A stretch of 9,988 nucleotides of DNA from an uncultured Desulfovibrio sp. (GTDB lineage: Bacteria > Desulfobacterota > Desulfovibrionia > Desulfovibrionales > Desulfovibrionaceae): NCBI GenBank assembly GCA_900553145.1, contig USCL01000130.1:1-9988 (forward strand), written 5' to 3'. The notes beneath the pieces were generated by a model. It had not been told where the DNA came from and did no database searches. It saw only the letters and a program-made list of their open reading frames with translations. The translations under genes were made by a program, and so were the position numbers. The stretch's first letter is position 1, and each line of letters begins with the position of its first letter. Shown here one piece after another: positions 1 to 6,187 of this stretch.

Positions 1-52
<52 letters not shown>

Positions 53-74
53 CGTTGTTATGTGGATATGTATG

Positions 75-452
75 TCAGGCGAGAAAGCCGGATGCAAAAG
101 GCGGTTTCTGTGCGAAACAGGGAAGCAGCTCACGGATGCTCCAAACCGGGAACCCCGCCTGTTCCCATGCGAGAATACCGCCGCCGAGCTGATAGGCCTT
201 ACCCGATGCGCTTTTTTCCAACAGATCGGCTTTGTTCCGCGTCCTGTTTCCGGAACGGCAAAAAAAGACGATCGGCTTGCCACAAAAACGTTCGCCCAGC
301 CTGCCCTCACGTTCCAACATGTCGAGAGGAACCAGCGAGCAACCGGGAATCGCCCGTTTGAGAAATTCCTTTTCGGTACGGACATCCACAAAAAAAGCGC
401 CGCCATTGCGGAACAGCGTCATGGCTTCTTGTGGGGACAGTGTTTCCAGCAT
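75..452 (-). CDS. Single-domain rhodanese-like protein
   Basis: This 125-residue protein has one rhodanese homology domain. Members move sulfane sulfur through a persulfide on a loop cysteine, or act as single-domain sulfur carriers; the donor and acceptor are unknown here. Visible marks are the N-terminal start of the fold (MLETLSPQEAM), FVDVRTEKEF at about residues 21-30, an AIPG turn near 34-37, and the active-site loop CRSGNRT with Cys65. A GG.LAWEQAGFPV segment follows towards the C terminus. There is no signal peptide, so it is probably cytoplasmic. The start is uncertain: the frame stays open to a GTG at 533 and an ATG at 509, and none of the candidates has a clear Shine-Dalgarno sequence. 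The ATG at 452 is chosen because the domain begins there. It lies 186 nt downstream of the mucR-like gene on the same strand, with a hairpin between. Confidence 0.85.
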   Translation of the reverse strand: MLETLSPQEAMTLFRNGGAFFVDVRTEKEFLKRAIPGCSLVPLDMLEREGRLGERFCGKPIVFFCRSGNRTRNKADLLEKSASGKAYQLGGGILAWEQAGFPVWSIRELLPCFAQKPPFASGFLA

Positions 453-607
453 CAGAAAAATCGTTTGTTGAAGTCGGAGGCCGCGATTGGCATACAAACC
501 CGGAAACATATTACACACGGGAACGGCCCGCACGAACGCAATACCACTCTGGACGGCGGAAGGTCCACCTCTTTTTCCAGCCTTTCCCGTCCCAACACGG
601 GGGCGGA

Positions 608-631
608 CAGGGCATCCGAACGGATACCCTG
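608..631 (-). terminator. Hairpin after the mucR-like gene
   Basis: Arms 608-618 and 621-631 (CAGGGCATCCG / CGGATACCCTG) form a stem of about 10 bp, with one non-Watson-Crick position that becomes a G-U pair in minus-strand RNA and a small loop. It starts 8 nt past the stop codon of the minus-strand MucR-family gene, as expected of a terminator. No T-run follows, so intrinsic termination is not certain. It could instead be a 3' end-stabilising stem. Confidence 0.45.
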
Positions 632-638
632 CCTTCGC

Positions 639-1133
639 TTACTTCAAGTGTTCGCCGGTCAGCTTCTGCTCTCTGGAACGCTGGGCCTTCTGCACGTTTT
701 CCTGCAATTTTTCCAGCAATTTTTTGCAGATAAGCTTCTGTTCCGGAGCGTACCCGCACAGCTTCTTGTATTCATCCGCGGAAATCCCGTGGGAAAGGAG
801 GTGCTTCGCCGTCAGATTCTGGAATCCCCGGCCGCAGAGGCAGCACTGGACGACCTCATCGCCGATGGCTTCTTCAGGGCGGACAACAAGGCTACGCTTG
901 GTGAACTTCTTCTTCGGCGCGGCGCTGGGGGCGGCCTCCGCCGTTTCCGGCATGGGGTCTTCGATGATCACCTGCTGTTCGCAGACGGGCTCTTCCATGT
1001 CCATAGCCGACAGCTTATTGTTGGCCTGAATAAGTCCGGATTTGAGAACAGTAAACTGTTCGATGATAAACGGGGTAGGCTGTTCGGGATATCTTTCCAT
1101 AACCAGCTTGAGCAGTTCGGCATCACTTATCAT
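639..1133 (-). CDS. Ros/MucR-family zinc-finger transcriptional regulator
   Basis: This 164-residue protein belongs to the Ros/MucR family, cytoplasmic DNA-binding regulators with a prokaryotic zinc finger. Seen in the sequence: an N-terminal helical part (residues 1-45), a Pro/Glu/Ala-rich linker (about 49-73), a basic KKKFTKRS segment (74-81), and the finger with Cys97-x2-Cys100, a hydrophobic spacer, then His111-x3-His115. It continues as HGISADEYKKLCGY, the usual continuation in the family, and ends in a Lys/Gln/Glu-rich helical tail (about 131-164). An extra Cys98 sits inside the CxxC. The start at 1133 is chosen over the upstream frame because GGAGGT (1140-1145) lies 6 nt before it and MISDAELL is a natural N terminus. 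Family members bind AT-rich DNA, and some act like H-NS; here the gene lies close to a very AT-rich stretch. Its targets are not known. Confidence 0.88.
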   Translation of the reverse strand: MISDAELLKLVMERYPEQPTPFIIEQFTVLKSGLIQANNKLSAMDMEEPVCEQQVIIEDPMPETAEAAPSAAPKKKFTKRSLVVRPEEAIGDEVVQCCLCGRGFQNLTAKHLLSHGISADEYKKLCGYAPEQKLICKKLLEKLQENVQKAQRSREQKLTGEHLK

Positions 1134-1139
1134 GCATTT

Positions 1140-1145
1140 ACCTCC
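1140..1145 (-). promoter_or_regulatory. Ribosome binding site deciding the mucR-like start
   Basis: GGAGGT on the minus strand, 6 nt upstream of the ATG at 1133. It settles the start against the frame's upstream extension to 1163, which would place the first ten codons across this site. Confidence 0.8.
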
Positions 1146-1272
1146 GAGTAGATTGCCTAGCAATGTAATCGAGTTTTATCGCCTTGTATAGAGCGTCAGG
1201 TCACAGAGGGATATTTTTTATCTGATTGCAACAAAAAATAGAGCGTAGGACGGAAGATCGGCATTCCGTTTA

Positions 1273-1656
1273 TCAGAAGTAATCCAAGGTAAAAACCTTT
1301 TCGTAGGGGCCTTGCTTTTGGAAGCGCAAAAGCGTTTGCCCCATTTCTTGCAAGAAGCAACATCGGCAAGAAAAAAGTTCTTCTGACGAGTCGATGGTTT
1401 CCAAAATACCCTCTTTCCCTGTTTTCCTCTCCATACGCCGCCACAGTTCAAAAAGATCGGTTCTTGACGTATGCCTGTCAAAACACAGCGCCCGGAACCG
1501 CTTGTTTCTCAAGCGTCCTTCAATGCCTTCAAGAAAATCCGCATCATGGAAAAAGGGAAAATATCTTTCCCGAAAAGCTGAAAAACTTTTCCCGGAAAAA
1601 AGGACACGTCCCCCGTTTTTCCCCTGCGCGAGGTTATAGCCGACAAGGAAGTTCAT
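1273..1656 (-). CDS. Hypothetical protein, 127 residues
   Basis: I do not recognise this ORF. It is rich in aromatic and charged residues, with runs such as FRERYFPFFHDADF and FDRHTSRTDLFELW. Near the C terminus is a CRCC cluster (about residues 97-100), then an ending YEKVFTLDYF that looks like ordinary globular protein. No signal peptide or membrane helix is evident. The ATG at 1656 is preceded by a G-run (1657-1661) that touches the start codon, which is too close for a good ribosome binding site. Base composition is lower in GC than the main genes, intermediate before the AT-rich island. It lies downstream of the transposase remnant on the same strand. It may be a real accessory gene, a fragment, or a chance ORF. 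Confidence 0.45.
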   Translation of the reverse strand: MNFLVGYNLAQGKNGGRVLFSGKSFSAFRERYFPFFHDADFLEGIEGRLRNKRFRALCFDRHTSRTDLFELWRRMERKTGKEGILETIDSSEELFSCRCCFLQEMGQTLLRFQKQGPYEKVFTLDYF

Positions 1657-1678
1657 CCCCCTATTCTAAAAAAAAGAT

Positions 1679-1896
1679 GCTTCCGTAATGAAACCTTCTC
1701 CAACGTGTTGCGGAGAATAAAATCAGAGAGCTTTTGTCTTTCAGGTATCCCATAAAACTCGACACGCTGAACTTTGGCGGAATACTACCAACATATGAAT
1801 ATGGTCGTGCATGAGGTAGACTTCTATAATATCAATATTTTTGTATTTATATGCTCTTGCAATATTCCCCGCATGCTTTACCGTAGTTGATAAATA
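1679..1896 (-). pseudogene. IS200/IS605-type TnpA (Y1 transposase) remnant, frameshifted
   Basis: On the minus strand one frame reads YKYKNIDIIEVYLMHDHIHML. This includes the HUH metal-binding motif (His-Ile-His; HDHIH at 1795-1809) in the usual context of single-strand IS200/IS605 transposases. The homology then jumps frame at about 1787 and continues as SIPPKFSVSSFMGYLKDKSS, then LILFS and WRRFHYGS. Supplying one missing base in the Val codon after HML restores HMLVSIPPKFSVSSFMGYLK, close to the well-known TnpA core. The N-terminal third is lost behind an in-frame TAA at 1897-1899. The C-terminal catalytic-Tyr region is absent: the homology ends near 1679 and reaches a stop soon after. No tnpB/IscB-like gene is visible. 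It is a dead mobile-element scar, identified from motifs only. Confidence 0.75.
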
Positions 1897-2281
1897 TTAT
1901 TTTTTATCCTGTGTCTTGAAATAAAAATACTAATCCTTGTACAACCATTTTGTGCAGACTAAATTTTGAACATGAATATCTATAAACCATTACCTTATAA
2001 ACATGCAATTATATTACATAAATTTTTCATACGATAAATAGCTATGTTGAACATATCATTTATCCATATCAATATACAACATAGCAAACCATATTCACAT
2101 ATAAGTATATTTATACAATATAACGTACGCATATTTTGATTTTATACTTGTTATATATTGTATTTTATGAAAAATATATGCATTCACGTTTATTTTTATT
2201 ATACATTAAATAAGTTTTAATTCATTAACAATAAAATATACAAATAAATACACTTTACAATATAAATAGTTACAACAATAT
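1897..2281. other. Gene-free AT-rich island
   Basis: Counting 1861-2280 by hand gives about 22% G+C, in sharp contrast to the high-GC flanking genes. There is no convincing ORF on either strand. The only listed frame, a short minus-strand one reaching into the DUF2333 gene, spans the terminator palindrome and has low-complexity sequence. The stretch contains many A/T runs and short inverted repeats. It may be decayed insertion-element DNA, an H-NS/MucR-type silencer-bound region, or both; none of this can be proved from sequence alone. Confidence 0.85.
2041..2085. repeat. 9-bp inverted repeat in the AT-rich island
   Basis: GCTATGTTG (2041-2049) and its exact reverse complement CAACATAGC (2077-2085) are separated by 27 bp. 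The left arm overlaps a second small palindrome, ATGTTGAACAT (2044-2054). This could be a subterminal hairpin left by an insertion element or a protein-binding site. Chance is possible in such AT-rich DNA, although a 9-bp match containing four G/C positions is less expected. Confidence 0.55.
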
Positions 2282-2313
2282 AAAAGGGAGGACGGCATGC
2301 CGTCCTCCCTTTT
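2282..2313 (-). terminator. Perfect 32-bp palindromic terminator of the DUF2333 gene
   Basis: The 32 bp are fully self-complementary, centred between 2297 and 2298: an A4 / GGGAGGACGGC arm, a GCATGC centre, and the mirror arm ending in T4. It begins 23 nt past the stop of the minus-strand gene. The minus-strand 3' arm ends in TTTT and runs on into AT-rich sequence, as in a rho-independent terminator. Its symmetry, with A-run and T-run on both sides, would allow function in either direction. Confidence 0.85.
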
Positions 2314-2335
2314 CATTGAACCGGATAAGGGCAAA

Positions 2336-3253
2336 TCAGATGCGAATGCTGTTGCGAATGTCTTCGAGGCGGTTCTTGGCGAACAGCACATAAGAAATGA
2401 TCAGTTCGCCGGAGTTGACCTTGGACGTGATGTAGAGCGCATCATAGGTGCAGATCCGGTTCATGTATTCCATTGCGGCGGCCATGTTTCCGGCGTTCCC
2501 CTTGCTGCGGATTTCGGGGTACAGTTCATAGAGCGCGTTGATGAAGTCCCGCACGACCAGCACGATGCCCTGCACTTCGTAAATACGGTTGTCGAGCGTG
2601 TAGAACGGCAGTTCCTGCGAGTTTTCGAGCAGACCGAGCGCGTATCCGAGCAGGTTCTCGCCGATCACGAGGTCAAAGGAGGCATACAGGTCGTCGGTCC
2701 GGCAGTTGTACACGCCGGTGCCCTTGTCGAGGCTCTCCTTATACTGCTCGACGAGCCTGAGCCCCTTCTTGTAGGAGGACTCGGCGGACGGGAACATGAA
2801 GCTGCGCGGATCGATGGCGAAACTGTTCAAACGGGCCTTGTAGAGCATTTCGCTCTCGCGGTCGTTGGTGCCGAGCTTGGCGATGGTCATGGAATACAGA
2901 TCCATCAGCACCTTGGTGGCGTGGTACACGCCGTACTGGCGGTACGCCCGGTTGTCCAGCACGAACCGGTTGAACAGGATGTCGTTGGTACTCCAGCCGA
3001 AGGTGGAATCCAGCTCATAGCGCATCTGGTGCGTGATGGAGTCCACCAGCGCCTTGCCCTTGGCGTTCTCGTCAAGCTTGTCGGCATCGGCGATATGCAT
3101 GGGCTCGGGGAATTCCGTGCGGTCGATCTTCGCATACAGGGCCTGGCTGCCCCACGCGAGCAGGAGCAGCGTTATGAACAGGCAAACCTGCACCAACAGC
3201 GTCTTGCCCACTATTTTGCATTTTTCCAAAAAACCAAATTCGGGGAGTTTCAC
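2336..3253 (-). CDS. DUF2333 family membrane-anchored protein
   Basis: This 305-residue protein matches the uncharacterised DUF2333 family. It has a short cytoplasmic N terminus, one hydrophobic helix at about residues 18-39 (start TLLVQVCLFITLLLLAW), then a long probably periplasmic domain. Family-like segments include STFGWSTNDILFNRFVLDNRA, the region around AKLGTNDRES, FMFPSAESSYKKGLRLVEQY, the NCRTDDLYASFDLVIGENLLG stretch, and VQGIVLVVRDFINALYELYPE. The function of the family is unknown. The start is GTG at 3253, with GAGGTG (3259-3264) 5 nt upstream. The gene ends at a strong palindromic terminator. The next minus-strand gene upstream is 304 nt away with a large hairpin between, so it is probably a separate transcription unit. 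Confidence 0.85.
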   Translation of the reverse strand: MKLPEFGFLEKCKIVGKTLLVQVCLFITLLLLAWGSQALYAKIDRTEFPEPMHIADADKLDENAKGKALVDSITHQMRYELDSTFGWSTNDILFNRFVLDNRAYRQYGVYHATKVLMDLYSMTIAKLGTNDRESEMLYKARLNSFAIDPRSFMFPSAESSYKKGLRLVEQYKESLDKGTGVYNCRTDDLYASFDLVIGENLLGYALGLLENSQELPFYTLDNRIYEVQGIVLVVRDFINALYELYPEIRSKGNAGNMAAAMEYMNRICTYDALYITSKVNSGELIISYVLFAKNRLEDIRNSIRI

Positions 3254-3557
3254 TAAAACACCTCGTCTCGCTACATTTTTACGGAGAAAAAGGAGAGGAA
3301 GCCGGAGCGCCCGGCTCCGAAAGAAATTGTCCTTCTCAAACTAATATCATTTCGGCAAAAGACAACAGCCCCGTCCGCCCCGGTTCCGCTTTTCCCTATG
3401 CCAAAAGACCAAACAGGCCCGCCTTCCGCGCGTTCCGTTCCGCGGACAGGGATCCGAAACGCCGAAGCCTTTGACGAGCGAAGGGAACGCTCCGTGCCGG
3501 CAGGTTCGGGGATGGGAGGGGAAACGTCCTTCAGAACATTTCTCCTCCCATCTGCCA
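3254..3557. other. Intergenic region between the DUF39 and DUF2333 genes
   Basis: This gap contains no convincing gene. From the DUF39 side it holds a long hairpin (3511-3552). Nearer the DUF2333 gene is a GC-rich stem region (about 3302-3321, arms such as AGCCGG/CCGGCT). A possible minus-strand -10 element TATTAG lies at 3341-3346, without a convincing -35, and could serve the DUF2333 gene. Open frames here overlap one another and lack family features. Confidence 0.6.
3511..3552 (-). terminator. Long imperfect hairpin after the DUF39 gene
   Basis: The arms 3511-3529 and 3534-3552 are 19 nt each with a 4-nt loop. The outer nine pairs (GATGGGAGG / CCTCCCATC) are perfect. Inside there are three non-matching positions, two of which become G-U pairs in minus-strand RNA. 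It begins 5 nt past the stop codon of the minus-strand gene. No T-tract follows, so it may act as an RNA 3' end stabiliser or work together with Rho. Confidence 0.55.
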
Positions 3558-4730
3558 TCAATACGCCGGGATGCGGTCGACAGCCTCGGTCAGCAGGAAT
3601 TCGCCCTTCTCGATCCACGCCTTGAGCGTGTCGGCGATTTCGAGGGAAATCACATGGCTGGTCAGCGGCACCGTCGGGATCGTGCGGCCCTGAATCTCCA
3701 CTTCGCCGGAAAGCAGGTCGGAAAAGCGCACATGCTGGATGACCCGGGGCAGGCCATTGGGATAATCGTATCCGTAATCCTTCACGGGCATCAGGATATC
3801 CTCGTTGGAAACCCCGGTGAAGGCCGCCATTTCCTCGTTGAGAATCGGAATCGGGATGCCCACGCCCACCGCCATCGACACGCCATACCCGGTAAGGGAC
3901 AGGCCGCGCAGATAGCGGGGCTTCATGCCCTTGAGGTCACCGCGCACCATGAGCGTGCCCGAACCGCTGAGGGGCAGCCCTTTCTCGGTACGCCGGGGCG
4001 AGGGATCGTGCTGCGTGCCCGCGCCGATGACGTACCCCTGCCCGCCGCCGAGGAAAATGCGCGTCCCGGTGCCGATGGTGCGGAACCACGGGTCATTGAA
4101 CAGCGGCGAGAGGCACCCCGCCGTGGCGAAGTTCACGTTCCGCATGTCCGGCTTGAGGGGCCCCATATAGGTGTAAACGGTGCGGCTGGTGCAGTTCACC
4201 GCCGCATTGTAGTTCTGATAGCAGTTGCGCGGATTCAGAAGCTGCGCGCAGGTCAGGTCCGCCAGCGTGATGGTGCGGTCGAGGGACCGGCGGGGGTAAC
4301 AGTCCGTGCCGTACGAGGTCGCGCGCAGATGCACGCTGCGCCCGGACACGAGATCTTCGATGACGTGCGCGCCGCCGTATTTGAACTGGCCGGGATACAC
4401 CTTGTTCTGCGGGTCGTCCTCGGGCAGCTCGGTAGCGCCGAGATAGGCGTCCACGGCGGCAAGCCCGGCGTAGGCGGGGACGTCGTTCATCCAGACGCGG
4501 GTGGTGCGGATTTTCGGGGGCTCGGGCTGGCCGATGTTGAACAGCAGCCCGGACGAGCACATGGGCGAGAACGTGCCCGTGGTCACCACATCGACTTCCC
4601 GGGCGGCCTTTTCAGGCCCCATGCGCCGGACGGCCTCGGTCATTTCCTCGGCGTTGAGGACAACGGCCTGCCCTTTTTTGATGCGCTCGTTGATTTCCGC
4701 AATCGTCTTGATCACTTTATGAGAAGACAC
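3558..4730 (-). CDS. DUF39/HcyBio homocysteine biosynthesis protein (aspartate-semialdehyde sulfurtransferase type)
   Basis: This 390-residue protein is a clear HcyBio (DUF39, PF01837) member. In methanogens and sulfate reducers this family converts aspartate semialdehyde plus sulfide-derived sulfur to homocysteine, usually with a ferredoxin-domain partner, bypassing the O-acyl-homoserine routes. Seen here: DVVTTGTFSPMCSSG with Cys58 and TSYGTDCYPRRS with Cys144, which correspond to the two cysteines described as important in the archaeal enzyme. Glycine-rich stretches follow, such as FLGGGQGYVIGAGTQHDPSP and LTGYGVSMAVGVGIPIPI. There are no C-terminal CBS domains, and the usual NIL/ferredoxin partner is not adjacent. 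The open frame extends to a GTG at 4784, but the GTG at 4730 is preferred: GAGG lies 9 nt upstream, and the homologous region starts directly after it. It is cytoplasmic. Confidence 0.88.
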   Translation of the reverse strand: MSSHKVIKTIAEINERIKKGQAVVLNAEEMTEAVRRMGPEKAAREVDVVTTGTFSPMCSSGLLFNIGQPEPPKIRTTRVWMNDVPAYAGLAAVDAYLGATELPEDDPQNKVYPGQFKYGGAHVIEDLVSGRSVHLRATSYGTDCYPRRSLDRTITLADLTCAQLLNPRNCYQNYNAAVNCTSRTVYTYMGPLKPDMRNVNFATAGCLSPLFNDPWFRTIGTGTRIFLGGGQGYVIGAGTQHDPSPRRTEKGLPLSGSGTLMVRGDLKGMKPRYLRGLSLTGYGVSMAVGVGIPIPILNEEMAAFTGVSNEDILMPVKDYGYDYPNGLPRVIQHVRFSDLLSGEVEIQGRTIPTVPLTSHVISLEIADTLKAWIEKGEFLLTEAVDRIPAY

Positions 4731-4795
4731 GATATTTTTCCTCGGCAGATGTTGATTCCCACGGCGGGCGCCGTTTTGGCCCACTGCCTCTTCTT

Positions 4796-4822
4796 GTTAT
4801 CATAAGCCCTTCCGGCAGTCCA
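4796..4822 (-). promoter_or_regulatory. Candidate promoter for the DUF39 gene
   Basis: On the minus strand GATAAC (4796-4801) inside CTTATGATAAC resembles an extended -10 element. The only -35 candidate is TGGACT (4817-4822) with a short 15-nt spacer, so this is weak. It would give a leader of about 60 nt. A nearly identical CTTTATGATAAT occurs in the opposite direction at 4899-4910. No riboswitch was recognised in the leader. Confidence 0.3.
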
Positions 4823-4835
4823 TGACCGCGCGGAT

Positions 4836-4855
4836 ACGACAAAAAGAAGTGTCGT
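4836..4855. repeat. Small inverted repeat between the divergent promoters
   Basis: ACGACA (4836-4841) and TGTCGT (4850-4855) are exact reverse complements with an A-rich 8-nt spacer. The site lies midway between the two candidate promoters of the divergent gene pair, so it could be a shared operator. With 6-bp arms, chance cannot be excluded. Confidence 0.35.
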
Positions 4856-4882
4856 TTCAGCGGTGAAGAGGCGGACCATGCC

Positions 4883-4910
4883 TTGGCGGACGGCACGGCT
4901 TTATGATAAT
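4883..4910 (+). promoter_or_regulatory. Candidate sigma-70 promoter for the membrane protein gene
   Basis: TTGGCG (4883-4888) and GATAAT (4905-4910) are separated by 16 nt; they match the consensus at four and five positions. Transcription would begin near 4917, about 47 nt before the ATG at 4964. GGAGA (4954-4958) supplies the ribosome binding site. Confidence 0.45.
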
Positions 4911-4963
4911 ACCCCATTTCGAAAACATGTCAGTCATGTCCATCACCAATCAATGGAGAATAC

Positions 4964-5833
4964 ATGAACCTTTCCAAATACGAATATATGGAGAGCAAGG
5001 AGGGCGAAGCCCCCAAAGACGCCTCCGAAACGCCGCAGGACGGCGGCACGGAACACAAGCAGCACCATACGCTGTTCGGCAAGCAGTTCACCGAAAAGGA
5101 ACAAAAGACCCTGTTCCTGTACCTCGTCATCGGCATCGTCCTCATGGAACTCGCGGTGACGGTGGGCGCCATCATCATCAGCATCACCAACGCCCAGCCC
5201 TCGGCCAGCGGCGTGCCGCATTTCCAGTTCCCGTGGATCGGCTATCTTGTCGCGGTGGTCATGGTCCCTGTGCTCGCCATGCTGCTGGTCAACCTCGTAA
5301 GCCTCGGATTCTCCCGGGGAGCGCGCGGAGGCGAGGAGGTGAACCTTGAGGGCGTCCCCCAACGGATGCAGACGTTTTATGCGCTGGTCCGGGGCGCGCC
5401 CACGGTCATCCTCTTCGCGGGCTTCGTGCTCATGTGCGCCGCGATCTACTATCTCGACGGGGTGATGAGCCTTCTCCTCAAACTGGGGGAAAACTTCCAT
5501 CTGGTCGCCATATGGGTCGTGGGCGGCTTTGCCGTGGCATGGATCGTCAGCTATGTGGTGCGGGCATGGATGCACTACAAAACCAAACAGATGGAGGCCG
5601 AATACGCGTTCCGCCACGAGGTTCTGGAGCGCACCGGCATGGTCATCCTCGATACCAAGCACGCGCCGACCACGGAACTGCGGATGCTGCCCACCGTTCC
5701 CGGCGGCCAGCCCGGGGCCCTGCCCCCCGCCGTGGATGTGGACGCCTCGGCCGCGCTTCCGCCCGCCGGGGAAAACGCCCCGCAGGACGACTCCTCACAA
5801 GCAACGATGGACGTCGGCGATGCAAAGCAATAG
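4964..5833 (+). CDS. Four-helix membrane protein of unknown function
   Basis: I do not recognise this 289-residue protein. It has a hydrophilic N terminus rich in Glu, Lys and His (residues 1-48). Four hydrophobic segments follow: about 50-74 (LFLYLVIGIVLMELAV), 90-114, 145-164 and 178-202. After the last helix comes a charged stretch, HYKTKQMEAEYAFRHEVLER (204-223). The tail (about 232-289) is rich in Pro, Ala, Gly and Asp and is probably disordered. With even helix number and no signal peptide, both ends are expected in the cytoplasm. The ATG at 4964 has GGAGA 5 nt upstream. It is transcribed away from the DUF39 gene and convergently to nrfHA. It has no catalytic motif or haem motif, so no function is proposed. 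Confidence 0.8.
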   Translation: MNLSKYEYMESKEGEAPKDASETPQDGGTEHKQHHTLFGKQFTEKEQKTLFLYLVIGIVLMELAVTVGAIIISITNAQPSASGVPHFQFPWIGYLVAVVMVPVLAMLLVNLVSLGFSRGARGGEEVNLEGVPQRMQTFYALVRGAPTVILFAGFVLMCAAIYYLDGVMSLLLKLGENFHLVAIWVVGGFAVAWIVSYVVRAWMHYKTKQMEAEYAFRHEVLERTGMVILDTKHAPTTELRMLPTVPGGQPGALPPAVDVDASAALPPAGENAPQDDSSQATMDVGDAKQ

Positions 5834-5852
5834 CGTGTTCCATACCGTATAT

Positions 5853-5890
5853 CCGGAAGGCCCTACCGGGGTCTGGCCACGCTTTTCCGG
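5853..5890 (+). terminator. Hairpin after the membrane protein gene
   Basis: CCGGAA (5853-5858) pairs with TTCCGG (5885-5890), and inside it GGCC (5859-5862) pairs with GGCC (5875-5878). It lies 19 nt past the stop codon. It has internal bulges and no following T-run, so it is a weak candidate compared with the next hairpin. Confidence 0.3.
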
Positions 5891-5936
5891 CTAACGGCCC
5901 ATCCCGGACTCACGCCGCCGTCGCGGCGAGGCATCA

Positions 5937-5987
5937 ACAAGACGGGAAGCCCTTCCGGTCATGCATCGGAAGGGCTTCCCGTCTTGT
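5937..5987. terminator. 21-bp perfect stem, bidirectional terminator candidate
   Basis: Arms 5937-5957 and 5967-5987 are perfect reverse complements over 21 bp, with a 9-nt loop containing ATGCAT. The site lies between converging genes (+ gene ending 5833, nrfA ending 6200), where a shared terminator is expected. Neither side has a strong T-run outside the stem; AC/GT ends the stem and TTG follows on the minus strand. Confidence 0.7.
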
Positions 5988-6144
5988 GAAGTGAGGATGA
6001 CGTGAACGGGAGGGGATTCTCCCGGGGAAAAACCAGCGGGGTTCTTTTACCGAGGGGCCGCGGCTGGTTCCACGGCCCCGCCTGCCTTTGAGGTTGCCCT
6101 CTCCCGCGACGCTGCCGTCACGGCATTGGGAGGAAGGAGCGGGA

Positions 6145-6187
6145 GGGAATCCTCTGCGGACGGTTTCCGCCATCGGGAAGGATTCCC
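6145..6187 (-). terminator. Compound hairpin after nrfA
   Basis: GGGAATCCT (6145-6153) and AGGATTCCC (6179-6187) are exact reverse complements. Between them is a second stem, GCGGA/TCCGC (6156-6160, 6166-6170). It starts 12 nt past the nrfA stop on the minus strand. No T-run follows, so it may be a 3' end structure rather than a full intrinsic terminator. Confidence 0.45.

Noticed and set aside
2206..2391. A 61-codon minus-strand frame
   Set aside because: It starts inside the DUF2333 gene in another frame and passes through the terminator into AT-rich sequence.
2297..3256. A 319-codon plus-strand frame
   Set aside because: Antisense to the DUF2333 gene; it begins inside the terminator palindrome.
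4731..4800. A SAM-type riboswitch in the leader of the DUF39 gene
   Set aside because: The leader is short and shows none of the conserved SAM riboswitch core that I could recognise.
3471..4805. A 444-codon plus-strand frame
   Set aside because: Antisense to the DUF39 gene; composition rich in His, Arg and Gly with no recognisable domain.
4943..5662. A 239-codon minus-strand frame rich in His and Asp
   Set aside because: Antisense to the four-helix membrane protein, which has a good ribosome binding site and clear hydrophobic segments. The His/Asp content is the mirror of hydrophobic codons.
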